NCBI GenBank assembly: GCA_031275485.1
Contig: JAISOS010000007.1
Coordinates: 1 to 64,000 of the forward strand
Direction of reading: 5' to 3'
Source: Clostridiales bacterium
Lineage (GTDB): Bacteria; Bacillota; Clostridia; Christensenellales; JAISNN01
DNA: 64,000 nt
Position 1 is the first letter of the stretch. Each line of letters starts with the position of its first letter. The position numbers and the translations under genes are program-made. Below, one piece after another: positions 28,044 through 37,398 of this stretch. Below the pieces are notes generated by a model. The model saw nothing but the letters and a program-made list of their open reading frames with translations. It did not search any database and was not told where the DNA came from.

Positions 28044-29516
28044 TTAAAAACAATCCTTTTTTATTTTTCCTATTTCGACTTCATCGTTTTCCGTCATTTC
28101 GTCCGCGCCGCCTCCGCCGCGCCTTAAAATCAACGCGCGCTCAACCAATTTACTGCGTTCCGGACTGATTTTCAATTTTGTCGAAAAGATAAAAGCCGCG
28201 GAAGTCAGCAGAATAATCGGAATCATTATAACCAGCCTGAGCCCAAGCACCGCCTCCGCAGTCTGCGCGCTGTCGGTAACGAATCCCGTAGCGGCGTCCG
28301 TCGTCGGGACGACGAATCCGGCAAGCTCCAAAACCCACCCCGAAACGCCTATCGCGACGGCGGCGGTCGTTTTTCTTATAAAGGTCATAATGCCGCTGAA
28401 CGAGCCCGAATTACGCTTGCCGAATTTCAATTCGCCCAAATCCACTACGTCCGGAAATATGTACCACGGTAGTAGCTGGCAGCCCGACATCCCGACGCCT
28501 ATCGCGGCGGCGACGAGAAACAGCGGATATTGATTCCACTCCTTAGGATAAAGACAGAGGAACACGATTCCCGCGATATAAAGCGGTATGCCCGCGCGGA
28601 AAAGCAACGCTTTAGATTTTGTCCGCATCAGCTTGTTATGAAGGGGAATCATCGCGGCATAGGACGCCATAATCGCCGCTAAGATTAAAAACGCGCCCGA
28701 CCCTCCGCCGATTTTGAATTCCACGCCGTAGTCCATAAAGTATATTATATTCGTCGTTATGAGATCCATGCAGGTGAACGCCGAAAAGTACATGACTACC
28801 AGATATACGAACGCTTTCAGTTTCAGCGGTTTGAAAAATTCCTTTATGGAAAAAACCGTCTTTTCCATAGGCATAGGCACTCTCTCTTTCGAGAACGCCG
28901 CGCACAGCACAAGCGGCACGGCGTAAAGCAAGCCGAAACCAAAAATCATCATCAGACTGAAAGAATCGACGGACATTTCTCGGTCGCGCAGCGTTTCGAC
29001 AAGAAATATAGGAACGCCCGCGGATATCGCGCTCGACAGCATGGACACGACAAGGCGGACGGTGTTCACTCTGTTGCGCTCGTTCGGGTCGGTGGAAATT
29101 TCGCTCAAAAGCGCGGAGTACGGCACGCTTATAACCGTGGACACCGTTGAAAAAACAAGGTACGCGAATAGGTAAAAGACATAGACGAACGCTCCGTTTT
29201 TCACCTCGTACAAAGGCATAAAAAGCAATGCGAAAGAAAGCATTACGAGCAATCCGCCCGCGAAAATATACGGGCGGCGGCGACCGTATTTGGAGCGCGT
29301 GTTATCGCTTATAACGCCCATCATCGGATCGGTTACGGCGTCCCAGATTTTCGCGATCATCACGATGGACGCCGCGCCGCCGGGGCCAAGACCGTTCATC
29401 GCCAAATAGACGACGTAAATCGTTGTGATCATACTGCCCGCGCCGCCGCCGAAAAAATCGCCTATCGCCGCAAAAAATCTTTCCTTTCCGCCTACGGCTC
29501 CGTCGTTTCTCAACAT
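28044..29516 (-). CDS. Glycoside-pentoside-hexuronide (GPH) family symporter
   Basis: 490 residues with about twelve membrane helices. The GPH signature is clear: DAVTDPMMGVISDNTRSKYGRRRPYI spans 29342-29265 (cation-site Asp plus the RSKYGRRRP loop), with VPYSALLSEISTDPNERNRV and, later, WYIFPDVVDLGELKFGKRNSGSFSGI. Relatives such as UidB, XylP and MelB import glucuronides, xylosides or melibiose with sodium or protons. Placed in a uronate and glycoside locus, it is a good candidate for importing a hexuronide. RBS GGAGAAGGAG precedes ATG 29516. It lies upstream of the cytoplasmic glycosidase. Confidence 0.92.
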   Translation of the reverse strand: MLRNDGAVGGKERFFAAIGDFFGGGAGSMITTIYVVYLAMNGLGPGGAASIVMIAKIWDAVTDPMMGVISDNTRSKYGRRRPYIFAGGLLVMLSFALLFMPLYEVKNGAFVYVFYLFAYLVFSTVSTVISVPYSALLSEISTDPNERNRVNTVRLVVSMLSSAISAGVPIFLVETLRDREMSVDSFSLMMIFGFGLLYAVPLVLCAAFSKERVPMPMEKTVFSIKEFFKPLKLKAFVYLVVMYFSAFTCMDLITTNIIYFMDYGVEFKIGGGSGAFLILAAIMASYAAMIPLHNKLMRTKSKALLFRAGIPLYIAGIVFLCLYPKEWNQYPLFLVAAAIGVGMSGCQLLPWYIFPDVVDLGELKFGKRNSGSFSGIMTFIRKTTAAVAIGVSGWVLELAGFVVPTTDAATGFVTDSAQTAEAVLGLRLVIMIPIILLTSAAFIFSTKLKISPERSKLVERALILRRGGGGADEMTENDEVEIGKIKKDCF

Positions 29517-29756
29517 AATTTTTTCTCCTTCTCCATCGCTTTTTTAATCGCTTATTTGCTACTTTCTATCTCCTGTCCGCATCGTTTTTTATGTCTTTTT
29601 TACGGTTTTGCGCGGCGTTTTTCGTTCTTTTTCAACGCGAAATTCCGCCGTTTTTACATATCTTTTTTCGCGTTTTTTAATCGTAATTTTACCGATTCCG
29701 TATATCGGGCGTTCAATAGTCCGCGTATTAAAACCCGCGTATATCTACTATTATTT

Positions 29757-30926
29757 TTATTGCGCCGCCGAAATTTTGCCGTTTTTTTCGCTCTCGATCC
29801 GCTTGTTCAATTCGGACAAAAATTCGTCCTCGTCTATCGGCAGGCTTATCTCCCTGCCCGTCCAGCCCGAAAGGTACGCCGCGTTGGACAGCGTCAAACC
29901 GTTTATACCCTCCGCGCCGGGCGCGATAAGCTTTTCGCCGAAAAGAACGGCGCGACTGAAATTTCTGAAAATGTTTATATGTTGCCCGACAAGCCCGAGC
30001 CGCACGGCGTTTTGGAGCATTGTCGCGCGCTTCACCGTTCTTTCCGACGGTATGCGCGGCATAAACGCCTTGTTGGCCGCGCTGAATTCTTTCTCTCCGA
30101 CTTTCAGTCTGTCGAACACCAGTCTTTCCGAAAGCAGATTTTGCTCGATCACCAATTTCCCGCCGTCGCCGTCGATTTCCAGACGGTTGGTTCCCGGGAA
30201 ATCGTGCGTGGACGTAACGAATATTCCGCTCGCGCCGTTCTTGTACCGCGTATAAAAGGTAACGTCGTTTTCGACGTTTATGCGTCGGTTGACGCCGACT
30301 TTAAGATAGCATTTGAGTTTTTCGGGCATACCGCCGAGCCATTGAAAAAGATCCAATTGATGGGGACATTGATTGATCAGCACGCCGCCGCCCTCGCCCT
30401 CCCACGTTCCGCGCCAGCCGCCCTGATCGTAGTAGGCCTGCGGGCGGTACCAATTGGTTATAATCCAATTGATACGTTTCAACTCGCCGAGTCCGCCGCC
30501 GTCGATTATCTCCTTCGCCTTTTTGTACAGCGGATTCGTCCGCTGATTATACATAATCCCGAACACCTGACCGCTCTTTTTTTCGGCGAGCGCGTTCAAT
30601 TCGCGGACGGCTTTCGTGTACACGCCCGCAGGCTTTTCGGAGAGGGCGTGCTTGCCCGCGTTAAGCGCGTCCATAACTATTCCAGGATGCGCGTAATGCG
30701 GCGTGGCGACGACCGCCGCGTCCACCTCCGGGCAATCGAGCAAATCCTTGTAATCGGAAAAAATTTTTACGTCTTTCAGTTTTTCCTTCGCCCAATTACG
30801 CCGCTCCTCGGAAATGTCGCAGACGGCGGTCAGAACCGCGTTTCTGTCGAGACCCGCTTTGAGTCTTAAAGCGTGATTGTGCCCCATTTTGCCTATGCCG
30901 ATAATGCCGTAACGAACCTTGTTCAT
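29757..30926 (-). CDS. Gfo/Idh/MocA family NAD(P)-dependent oxidoreductase (1)
   Basis: 389 residues. The Rossmann start is MNKVRYGIIGIGKMGHNHAL, then AVCDISEERR, DAAVVATPHYAHP, the family EKP motif in HALSEKPAGVY, and MYNQRTNPLYKKAKEI. A later VLINQCPHQLDLFQWLGGMP carries the putative catalytic His-Asp region. Members oxidise hydroxyls of sugars, inositols or glycosides. ATG 30926 with AGAGAGGG upstream is preferred over the open frame reaching 31082, which runs through an R1 repeat. It is closely related to the second enzyme at 32562-33917 (shared WYR..AYY and GEGGGVLINQC/GGGILINQC), suggesting a duplicated pair. Confidence 0.9.
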   Translation of the reverse strand: MNKVRYGIIGIGKMGHNHALRLKAGLDRNAVLTAVCDISEERRNWAKEKLKDVKIFSDYKDLLDCPEVDAAVVATPHYAHPGIVMDALNAGKHALSEKPAGVYTKAVRELNALAEKKSGQVFGIMYNQRTNPLYKKAKEIIDGGGLGELKRINWIITNWYRPQAYYDQGGWRGTWEGEGGGVLINQCPHQLDLFQWLGGMPEKLKCYLKVGVNRRINVENDVTFYTRYKNGASGIFVTSTHDFPGTNRLEIDGDGGKLVIEQNLLSERLVFDRLKVGEKEFSAANKAFMPRIPSERTVKRATMLQNAVRLGLVGQHINIFRNFSRAVLFGEKLIAPGAEGINGLTLSNAAYLSGWTGREISLPIDEDEFLSELNKRIESEKNGKISAAQ

Positions 30927-30954
30927 ATGAATACCCTCTCTTTTTTTTATTCTT

Positions 30955-31026
30955 CGGGAGAACTTACGCGGGTAAAAACCTTTTTGCGAATAGGGCTCTC
31001 CCCGTACCCCTTTCCAAAAAACTTTA
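30955..31026. repeat. R1 dispersed hairpin, copy 12
   Basis: GGGAGAACTTACGCGGGTAAAAACCTTTTTGCG region with right border CCCCTTTCCAAAAAACTTTAC; the hairpin is eroded. Confidence 0.65.
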
Positions 31027-31149
31027 CTGCGCGTTTTAATAATTTTACGCGAACGGAGCGCCGTACCGCCGTCTTTCTTCAAAAGACGGCGGATCGTTAT
31101 TCGCTATCCGCAAAGCGCCTAACAAAAAACGCGGACCCGGCGCCGTCTA

Positions 31150-31284
31150 ATGCGCTTATACATAGCGCAAACGGAGCATTTTGGCGTTGTTTTTCCCCGT
31201 GCGGCTCCGCCGCGTACCGTTAAACGCTTCGAAAAGCGCGGCGACCGCCTAAAATCTTCCCGTTTTCGTTTACGTAAACACGCC
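31150..31284. repeat. R2 MITE-like element, copy D (inverted orientation)
   Basis: Reads in reverse relative to copies A-C; its end TTTACGTAAACACGCC (31269-31284) matches the R2 terminus, and its body has CGGCTCCGCCGCG and CGTTAAACGC. Confidence 0.7.
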
Positions 31285-31309
31285 CTAATTCATATGATAA
31301 AATTTACCG

Positions 31310-31382
31310 GAGTTTTTGGGAAAGAGGCGCGGAGAAAAACCTTTCGTTCACAAAAGGTTTACTCCGCGTAATTTCTATAAAA
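31310..31382. repeat. R1 dispersed hairpin, copy 13
   Basis: AGTTTTTGGGAAAGAGGCGC border, arms GGAGAAAAACCTTT / AAAAGGTTTACTCC; 10 bp past the stop of the TIM-barrel gene. Confidence 0.8.
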
Positions 31383-31391
31383 ACAAAAATT

Positions 31392-32309
31392 TCACTCGTA
31401 TTTCCCGCCGACATTTTTTATGATTTTAACGAGGTTTTCGTATTGCCAAACGAATACGTCCTCGCGACTCACTGTTTCGAGAGGCTTAATTCCCGCCGCC
31501 TTGTCGATCATGCCGAATACGCGTCCGTATCTTGTCGCGCGCAGGAAAGGAAGAATATAGAACGCCTTTTTGAGCAATGCGTATTTCGCCGTGTGCGGTT
31601 CCAGCGTCAAAAAGCCGTCGTAGCCCCGCTCGTTCAAATCCTTTATAATATCGGCTATGCGCCCGCGCCCCATACCCAGAGGCGTTTCCACGCCGTCTAT
31701 GCAGTCCTTCATATGATAATAGACCGTATATTCGCGCGTAGCCTCGTATGCCGCCCACGGATCCGCGCCGCATTGTATATAATTCGACGCGTCGTAGCAG
31801 AGTTTAAACTGCGGGTGCGACAGCTTGACATACAGCCAAAGCGCGCGCTCGGGAATGTCGCCGAAAATCTTTTTTTCGTTCTCGTGCAGGAGCGTAACGC
31901 CGCTCCCCTCCGCAAGCTCCAAAAATCCTCTCCATTTGTCGAGAACTTTGTTCCGAACGCCGTCCGTGTCCGCGCCGCCCGTGAAAAACGAAAAACAGCG
32001 GATATACTTGCAGTCCGCAAGCCCGGCTATTTTTATCAATTCGGCAAGCTTTTTTTTCTGCGCCGCGTAAGCGTCCGCGTCGTCTATATTTATCTTGCCC
32101 GCGGGCGACCCCAGCGAGGACAATCTAATCCCCGCGTCCGACAAAACGGGCAGAATATCCCGCTCGAATTCGTCGGCCGAAAAATCCGCGATATTTTTAC
32201 CGTTCAAAAGACGCGGACAAAGATATTTCCCGCCGAGTTTTTTTATCAGCGCGATTTGCTTGCCTAAATCCGCCGCCGCCTCGTCGTAAAACCCAGAAAT
32301 GCGAAACAT
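31392..32309 (-). CDS. Sugar phosphate isomerase/epimerase-like TIM barrel protein (2)
   Basis: 305 residues of the AP-endonuclease-2/xylose-isomerase-like barrel. Landmarks are FRISGFYDEAAADLGKQIALIKKLGGKYLCPR (32306-32211), IRLSSLGSPAGKINI, KYIRCFSFF, VTLLHENEKKIFGD (metal Glu), FKLCYDASNYIQCG (Asp), YYHMKDCIDG (His-x-Lys-Asp) and FLTLEPH (Glu). RBS CGGAGGTG precedes ATG 32309. It sits between the two Gfo/Idh/MocA dehydrogenases. That pairing is known in pathways that oxidise a sugar hydroxyl and then isomerise or cleave the keto sugar (inositol, C-glycoside and 3-keto-glycoside routes). Substrate unknown. Confidence 0.87.
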   Translation of the reverse strand: MFRISGFYDEAAADLGKQIALIKKLGGKYLCPRLLNGKNIADFSADEFERDILPVLSDAGIRLSSLGSPAGKINIDDADAYAAQKKKLAELIKIAGLADCKYIRCFSFFTGGADTDGVRNKVLDKWRGFLELAEGSGVTLLHENEKKIFGDIPERALWLYVKLSHPQFKLCYDASNYIQCGADPWAAYEATREYTVYYHMKDCIDGVETPLGMGRGRIADIIKDLNERGYDGFLTLEPHTAKYALLKKAFYILPFLRATRYGRVFGMIDKAAGIKPLETVSREDVFVWQYENLVKIIKNVGGKYE

Positions 32310-32561
32310 ATTTTACACCTCCGAAAGCTAAATTTATGCCGTATTCCGTTGCGTTTCGTCTATATTTAAGTTCATTATAAGCGGTATAAAAGGTATGCGA
32401 TATGCGGCGCGCTACCGCGATAATTCAATCGGCGATACGGCGTTTTACGCGATATGCGCGAATACGGCGCAATAATGCGATGGTGTGGCGGCGCGACAAG
32501 GCAATAAATTCAATAACTTCGGTTATAAGCGATAACGCGGCAACGCAGTCCGCGCCGGTCC

Positions 32562-33917
32562 TTATAAAACCTTTTTTTCATTACCGGCCTTTTCGTTCAG
32601 CATCCTTTCATACCGCAAAGCGTCTATCGGAAAAGCGACCTCGCGCCCCTCCCACGCCGAAAGATATATACCGTTAATTAGGCTCAAAGCGCGTATTCCC
32701 TCTTTCGCGGGCGCAATCAGATCCGTTCCGTTCAGGATATGCGCGGCAAAATTCGCGACGACCCGCCTCTGTTGCCCCAAAATTAAATCGGGAACGACGC
32801 GCGGTCCGTAAAAATACCGGCGAACCCTCTTCGGCGCGCCGCCGTAACCCTTGACCGTCCGCGTATTTACCTCCGGCTCGGACGGCTCCCACGAGATATA
32901 TTTCATCGAATACTTGCCCATGACAAGCCGCCCCCTGTCTCCCGCAATTTCTATGCGGTTCGCGCCGTTCAGCTCGCGCCCCGACGCCCTCAAAACGCAA
33001 ACGGCGTCGTTCTTGTAGCGTAAAAGCGCCGCGACCTCGTTTTCGGCGGTAATATCGCGTCCTTTAGTGAACATTTTCGCATAAACGCTCTCGGGCAAAC
33101 CTATCAGCCACTGCAAAATATCCAGCTGATGGACGCATTGATTGATAAGTATGCCGCCGCCCTCGCCGCTCCACGAGGCTCGCCACGAATTATTTTTGTA
33201 ATACGCGTCCGAGCGGTACCAATCCGTGACGATAAAATCGGCGCGCCTGATTTCACCCAATGCCCCCGCGTCGATCAAAGCCTTCGCTTTTTTGTATACG
33301 GGGTTGGTTCGCTGATTATACATAACCGCCGCCGCCCCGCCGCGCGCCGCCGAAAAAGCGTTGAAACGAGCGGTTCCGCGCCCGGTTTCCTCGGCGGTTT
33401 TTTCAATAGGCGACTTGCCGCGTTCGCCAAAATCGGTCGCGGTTTCGGCAATAGATTTTTCAACGGGCGGTTCGCCGCGCGCGTCCAAAAACGCGTCGAA
33501 ATCCGCCGCGCCGCGCTCCGTTAAGACGACGGTTTTTTCAATATCCAATTTGCTTGGCTCATCCAAAAACGCGTTGAAATCCGCCGCCGCGCGCTCCGTT
33601 ACGGCGACAGGCTTTTCGATAAGCGTGTGCTTGCCGCGTCCGATGAAAAATTTCGCGATTTCCACATGGGAATAATGCGGCACGGCGACTATTACCGCGT
33701 CGAACTTCGCGCCGTTCGCCATTTCCTTATAATCGGAAAAGACGGGTATTTTTTTTGCTCTTTTTCCGCCGCGCTTCAAAAAACGCGCCCGCGCATCCTC
33801 CGAAACGTCGCAAACGGCGGCAAGCGCGGCGTTTTTCACCAGTCCGAACAGCAAAAGCAACGCGTGCGCGCCGCCCATGCGCCCTATTCCCACTACCGCA
33901 AATTTTACTTTATTCAT
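32562..33917 (-). CDS. Gfo/Idh/MocA family oxidoreductase (2) with internal tandem duplication
   Basis: 451 residues against 389 for its neighbour paralogue. Rossmann start MNKVKFAVVGIGRMGGAHAL; AVCDVSEDAR; VIVAVPHYSHVEIA; EKP motif at 101-103. The excess lies at residues 100-194, where the segment around the EKP helix is repeated four times in degenerate form: units starting IEKPVAVTERAAADFNAF (100), IEKTVVLTERGAADFDAF (126), VEKSIAETATDFGERG (152) and IEKTAEETGRGTARFNAF (171). Normal family sequence resumes with MYNQRTNPVYKKAK. Downstream, SGEGGGILINQCVHQLDILQ is conserved. ATG 33917 fits the family start; its RBS is weak (AAAAAAGG). The enzyme may still fold, with the repeats looped out. 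Confidence 0.88.
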   Translation of the reverse strand: MNKVKFAVVGIGRMGGAHALLLLFGLVKNAALAAVCDVSEDARARFLKRGGKRAKKIPVFSDYKEMANGAKFDAVIVAVPHYSHVEIAKFFIGRGKHTLIEKPVAVTERAAADFNAFLDEPSKLDIEKTVVLTERGAADFDAFLDARGEPPVEKSIAETATDFGERGKSPIEKTAEETGRGTARFNAFSAARGGAAAVMYNQRTNPVYKKAKALIDAGALGEIRRADFIVTDWYRSDAYYKNNSWRASWSGEGGGILINQCVHQLDILQWLIGLPESVYAKMFTKGRDITAENEVAALLRYKNDAVCVLRASGRELNGANRIEIAGDRGRLVMGKYSMKYISWEPSEPEVNTRTVKGYGGAPKRVRRYFYGPRVVPDLILGQQRRVVANFAAHILNGTDLIAPAKEGIRALSLINGIYLSAWEGREVAFPIDALRYERMLNEKAGNEKKVL

Positions 33918-33984
33918 GCCTTTTTTCTCTCTTCCGTCCGCGCGGCAACGCCGCCGGCAACACGGCGCTCCAATACTGCGGCAG

Positions 33985-34245
33985 CGCGCGATAACGCTTA
34001 AATTATTCCCGTAAATTATAGTATTACCGCAGTTTTCGCGTTGCCGTACCGCGCTAATAACGCGTATAAATTGTTCTTGTAAATCTATACGTATTTCCGC
34101 CCGAGTCTTTATCGATCCGCGTAACAATGCGCAATACAGTAATTTTTAACGTATACTATCGCGGCTCTCGCATTTCTCTGCCGCGTAATAATGCGTAAAT
34201 TATACGCGCAAATCTATAAACGCGCACCGCGCATATTTGAGCCGT
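33985..34245. repeat. Degenerate ~65 bp tandem repeat
   Basis: Four units start near 33986, 34050, 34117 and 34181, each with a CGCG.TAA.AA.GCG core followed by AAAT..TATA..CGC. It fills most of the gap between the two genes. Confidence 0.6.
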
Positions 34246-34316
34246 ATCGCACCGCGCGGTAACCTTTTTACCGTTTGATTTGATTTATAGAGGCGCGTTT
34301 TTATGTTTTACGCTTA

Positions 34317-35288
34317 TTATACCCCCGAATAGGCGTTGAAGCCCCCGTCTATCGGCAGCACCACGCCGGTAACGAAGCCGCTCGCGCCGTCGTCGGACAA
34401 AAAACGAACCGCGCCGAGAAGCTCGCCAGGCTCTCCGAATCTTTTCATCGGCGTGCCGCTCAAAATCTTTTTCGCGCGCTCCGTCGGCGCGCCGTCCGCT
34501 TGGAAAAGTAACGTTCTGTTTTGGTTCGTTATAAAAAAGCCCGGCGCGAGAGCGTTGACCCTGACGCCCGCCCCCGCGAAATACACGGCGAGCCACTCGG
34601 TAAAATTGGAAACCGCCGCCTTCGCCGCCGAATACGCCGGAATTTTCGTAAGCGGCGTAAAGGCGTTCATCGACGAAATATTGATTATGTTTCCCCCGCC
34701 TCTTTCCGCCATACACTCCGCGAACACTTGCGTCGCCAAAAACGTGCCCTTAAAATTCAAATCGAACACAAAATCGACGCCCTTTTCGGTCAGGTCAAAA
34801 AAGCTCTTTTTTTTGTTCCCGTTTACGTTCGAACCCAAAAAAACCGTTTTATTTCCATCCTTATACGCGCCCGCGCTATGCGAATCCGTTTTACTTTCGT
34901 TCTTATCCGAGTAAGCTGAAACCGCCTCTTTTCCGTCCGCGCGCGCGCTAGCCAAGGACGTATCCTCGCTCATAAAAATTCCGCCGTAAAATTCCTCGTC
35001 GGTCGTCGCCGACGGATTATTGCCGCCCGCGCCGTTTACAAGCAAATCGCACGCGCCGAAATCTGCCTCTATCCGTTCCCTCGCGCGTTCCAAATCAGCC
35101 TTGTTCAAAACGTCCGCAGCGTAAGCGTTCGCCTCGAATCCCTTTTTTCTAAAATCCTCGGCGAGCCTCTTTGCCGCATCCCCGTTTATGTCGAGCAAGG
35201 CGGTTTTGTATCCCCGCGCCGCCAAATCGGCGGCGATAACTCCGCATAAAACCCCGCCCGCGCCCGTAATAACCGCAATCTTATTCAT
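34317..35288 (-). CDS. uxuB: SDR-family fructuronate reductase (D-mannonate oxidoreductase), UxuB-type
   Basis: 323 residues. Rossmann motif TGAGGVLCG (8-16), LLDINGD, the structural LLVNGAGGNNPSATT (82-96), catalytic Ser206, Tyr219 and Lys223 in ISSMNAFTPLTKIPAYSAAK, and a VLPIDGGFNAYSGV end. This subtype, as in the Bacillus yjmF/uxuB enzyme, reduces fructuronate to mannonate with NADH. A hydrophilic insertion of roughly 40-50 residues (about 104-158, rich in Ser, Lys, Asp) separates NGAGG from the next helix, explaining a length above the usual 275. It lies next to uxuA. The start at ATG 35288 has a weak GGGGG-type RBS. Confidence 0.9.
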   Translation of the reverse strand: MNKIAVITGAGGVLCGVIAADLAARGYKTALLDINGDAAKRLAEDFRKKGFEANAYAADVLNKADLERARERIEADFGACDLLVNGAGGNNPSATTDEEFYGGIFMSEDTSLASARADGKEAVSAYSDKNESKTDSHSAGAYKDGNKTVFLGSNVNGNKKKSFFDLTEKGVDFVFDLNFKGTFLATQVFAECMAERGGGNIINISSMNAFTPLTKIPAYSAAKAAVSNFTEWLAVYFAGAGVRVNALAPGFFITNQNRTLLFQADGAPTERAKKILSGTPMKRFGEPGELLGAVRFLSDDGASGFVTGVVLPIDGGFNAYSGV

Positions 35289-35653
35289 AATTCATTCGAC
35301 CGCCCCCCGTTTTCTTCACGTCTTATTTTTACGCGACGCGCGGTATAAAAACCGTTTAACGCCGCCCGCTTTCGCCGCGCTCCCCTTTCCGTATGCCGCA
35401 TATCAAATATCGAATGTTTCCGACGTTTGCCGAATTCGTCCTTTCCTCAAATATTTTCCGGAATATTTATTTTTACTCAACGGCGTATTATCGTGCCGTC
35501 AAATTTTTTTTACGCCTTAAATAATTCTTAATTTTCAATTTCCGGCACCGTCGCGGAAAATCCGACGGCGGATAAATTTTTGCGATCGTAAAGACCAACC
35601 GTCTTTCGATACGCCTACGCGGCTTTGCGGTATATCATAGTATGTATCTATAC

Positions 35654-36829
35654 TCATACATTATTTATTAATTTATTAACGTTTCGGCGAACGCCGAATT
35701 TGTCCCGCTTCTTGCCCGCGTCCGCCGCGCGCTCCTTTACGTACGCCTCGTACAATCCCGCGATATAGCACGCGCCCAAAGCCCTGTCGAATAACCCGTA
35801 GCCCGGTCTGCCGTTCTCACCCCAAATCATTCTGCCGTGATCGGGGCGAACATATCCGTCAAATCCGTCGTCAAGCAGTTTTTTGAGTACGGCGTACATA
35901 TCTATACCGCCGCATTCGGACGGGTGCGCGGTCTCGTGAAAATCGTGTTCTCCCGTTATTTCAATATTTCTGAGATGCAAAAAATGTACGCGTCCTTTCG
36001 CCGCGTCGGCGATTTCCTTTAAGCCGTCCGTAATCGCGCCGCCTCGAGAGCCGTTCCGCCTTTTTACGTTTTCACGCCGCGAAAGCAGACCGTTCGCGCC
36101 CGTAGCGCCGAAAGAACCCGTACAAAACGTTATGCCGTTAGCTTCGCCCGGCGCAAGCCGCAAAAGCCTCCTTACGCTCTCCGCGCCCGTTATGATGCGC
36201 GGCAATCCGAATACGCTCCAAGGCGGATCGTCGGGGTGTATTGCCATCTTGACGCCCGACGCTTCCGCGACGGGAATAATTTCCGACAAAAACGCGCCGA
36301 GATTGTCCCACAGCCGCTCGCCGTCCACGTTTTCGTACCGCGCAAGCAACGCCCTCAAACCGTCCCTCGTATAGCTTTCGTCCCAGCCCGGAAGCGACAG
36401 CTTAGAGCGGTCGGGGTTAAGACGCAAAATATCTTTCCGCTTGTAGGACAGCGCGGACGAACCGTCCGAGAGCGCGTAATTCAGGTCGCTTCTCAGCCAG
36501 TCGAACACGGGCATAAAATTATAGCATACGCACTTCACACCGTATTTCCCCAAACGACGAATATTTTCCTTATAGTTTTCGATATATCCCGCCGCCGACG
36601 GCAAGCCCAACTTTATATCCTCGTGAACCGGCAAACTCTCGACAACCTCGCATTCGAGTCCGTTTTCGCGGCATACGCCCGTCAGCCGCGCTATGCTTTC
36701 CTCCGGCCAAACGCCGCCGACGGGGGTATCGTAGAGAGCGGTAACCACGCCCGTTACGACGGGAATCTGCCGTATCTTGCCCAGCGTTATTCTATCGTTT
36801 TCACCGTACCACCTAAAAGTTATTTTCAC
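35654..36829 (-). CDS. uxuA: Mannonate dehydratase
   Basis: 391 residues. Dehydrates D-mannonate to 2-keto-3-deoxygluconate using a divalent metal. Family markers: MKITFRWYGENDRITLGKIRQIP start (36829-36761), VGGVWPEESI, VCYNFMPVFDWLRSDL, MAIHPDDPPWSVFGLPRI, GITFCTGSFGA, FLHLRNIE, FHETAHPSECGGIDMYAV and GYVRPDHGRMIWGE, which hold the metal-binding His, Asp and Cys. The start is GTG 36829, with AAGGAGGG upstream. The gap 35289-35653 after it holds no gene or clear signal. It is one step of the complete glucuronate route in 34.3-41.4 kb. Confidence 0.96.
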   Translation of the reverse strand: MKITFRWYGENDRITLGKIRQIPVVTGVVTALYDTPVGGVWPEESIARLTGVCRENGLECEVVESLPVHEDIKLGLPSAAGYIENYKENIRRLGKYGVKCVCYNFMPVFDWLRSDLNYALSDGSSALSYKRKDILRLNPDRSKLSLPGWDESYTRDGLRALLARYENVDGERLWDNLGAFLSEIIPVAEASGVKMAIHPDDPPWSVFGLPRIITGAESVRRLLRLAPGEANGITFCTGSFGATGANGLLSRRENVKRRNGSRGGAITDGLKEIADAAKGRVHFLHLRNIEITGEHDFHETAHPSECGGIDMYAVLKKLLDDGFDGYVRPDHGRMIWGENGRPGYGLFDRALGACYIAGLYEAYVKERAADAGKKRDKFGVRRNVNKLINNV

Positions 36830-37008
36830 GACCGAATCCCTCCTTTCGCGCCGATTTTACGGCGTATTTCACAACGGATTTACGGCGTATTTCGCGCTTA
36901 TTCACGGCATATTTCGCGACGCGTCCGCGTATATTTCCGCTATACGCTCGCACCGTTTTCGCGGTGCGGTTTTAACGTTTTTCTCCGCGCATTTTCAGCA
37001 TATTTTCA

Positions 37009-37128
37009 GGCTCATATTCAACCTATCCGACGGCGCGGTTTCAGGTGAATTTTTGAGAGGATTTTAGACGGTTTTCCGCCAAAAAGATAACGAAGACGAT
37101 TCCCCGTCGGATAGGTTGAATATGAGCC
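37009..37128. repeat. Perfect 25-bp inverted repeat with 70-bp spacer
   Basis: Arms 37009-37033 (GGCTCATATTCAACCTATCC...) and 37104-37128 are exact reverse complements. The spacer contains a TTTTAGACGGTTTTCCGCC stretch. It lies between uxaC and uxuA; no T-run follows the outer arms. It could be a processing hairpin, an operator pair or a mobile-element remnant. Confidence 0.8.
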
Positions 37129-37398
37129 GATTTTCATTGAACTTTTTTGTTATAAGCGGCGGTATTGCTCATTATTTTTTCCGCCGGATTTTTTGCAAAA
37201 CCGACGGCGTTACACCTTATTTCTCAATTTCTCACTCCGTTTTTTCATAAAAATCCGAACGCCGTTTTACGGCGGATTTCAACCGCCTTTCGCGGCATAT
37301 TCTTAATACCGCGTTTATCCGAATATGCGGCGGCGCCTCAGCCTCGTTTTCCGCCAAGTATCTTTTCCGTTCTGAAATAAGCTCTTTTTCCATCGATT

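Noticed and set aside
33129-34001. Plus-strand frames opposite the second Gfo/Idh/MocA enzyme
   Set aside because: Antisense shadows of its repeat array; their apparent repeats are simply the complement.
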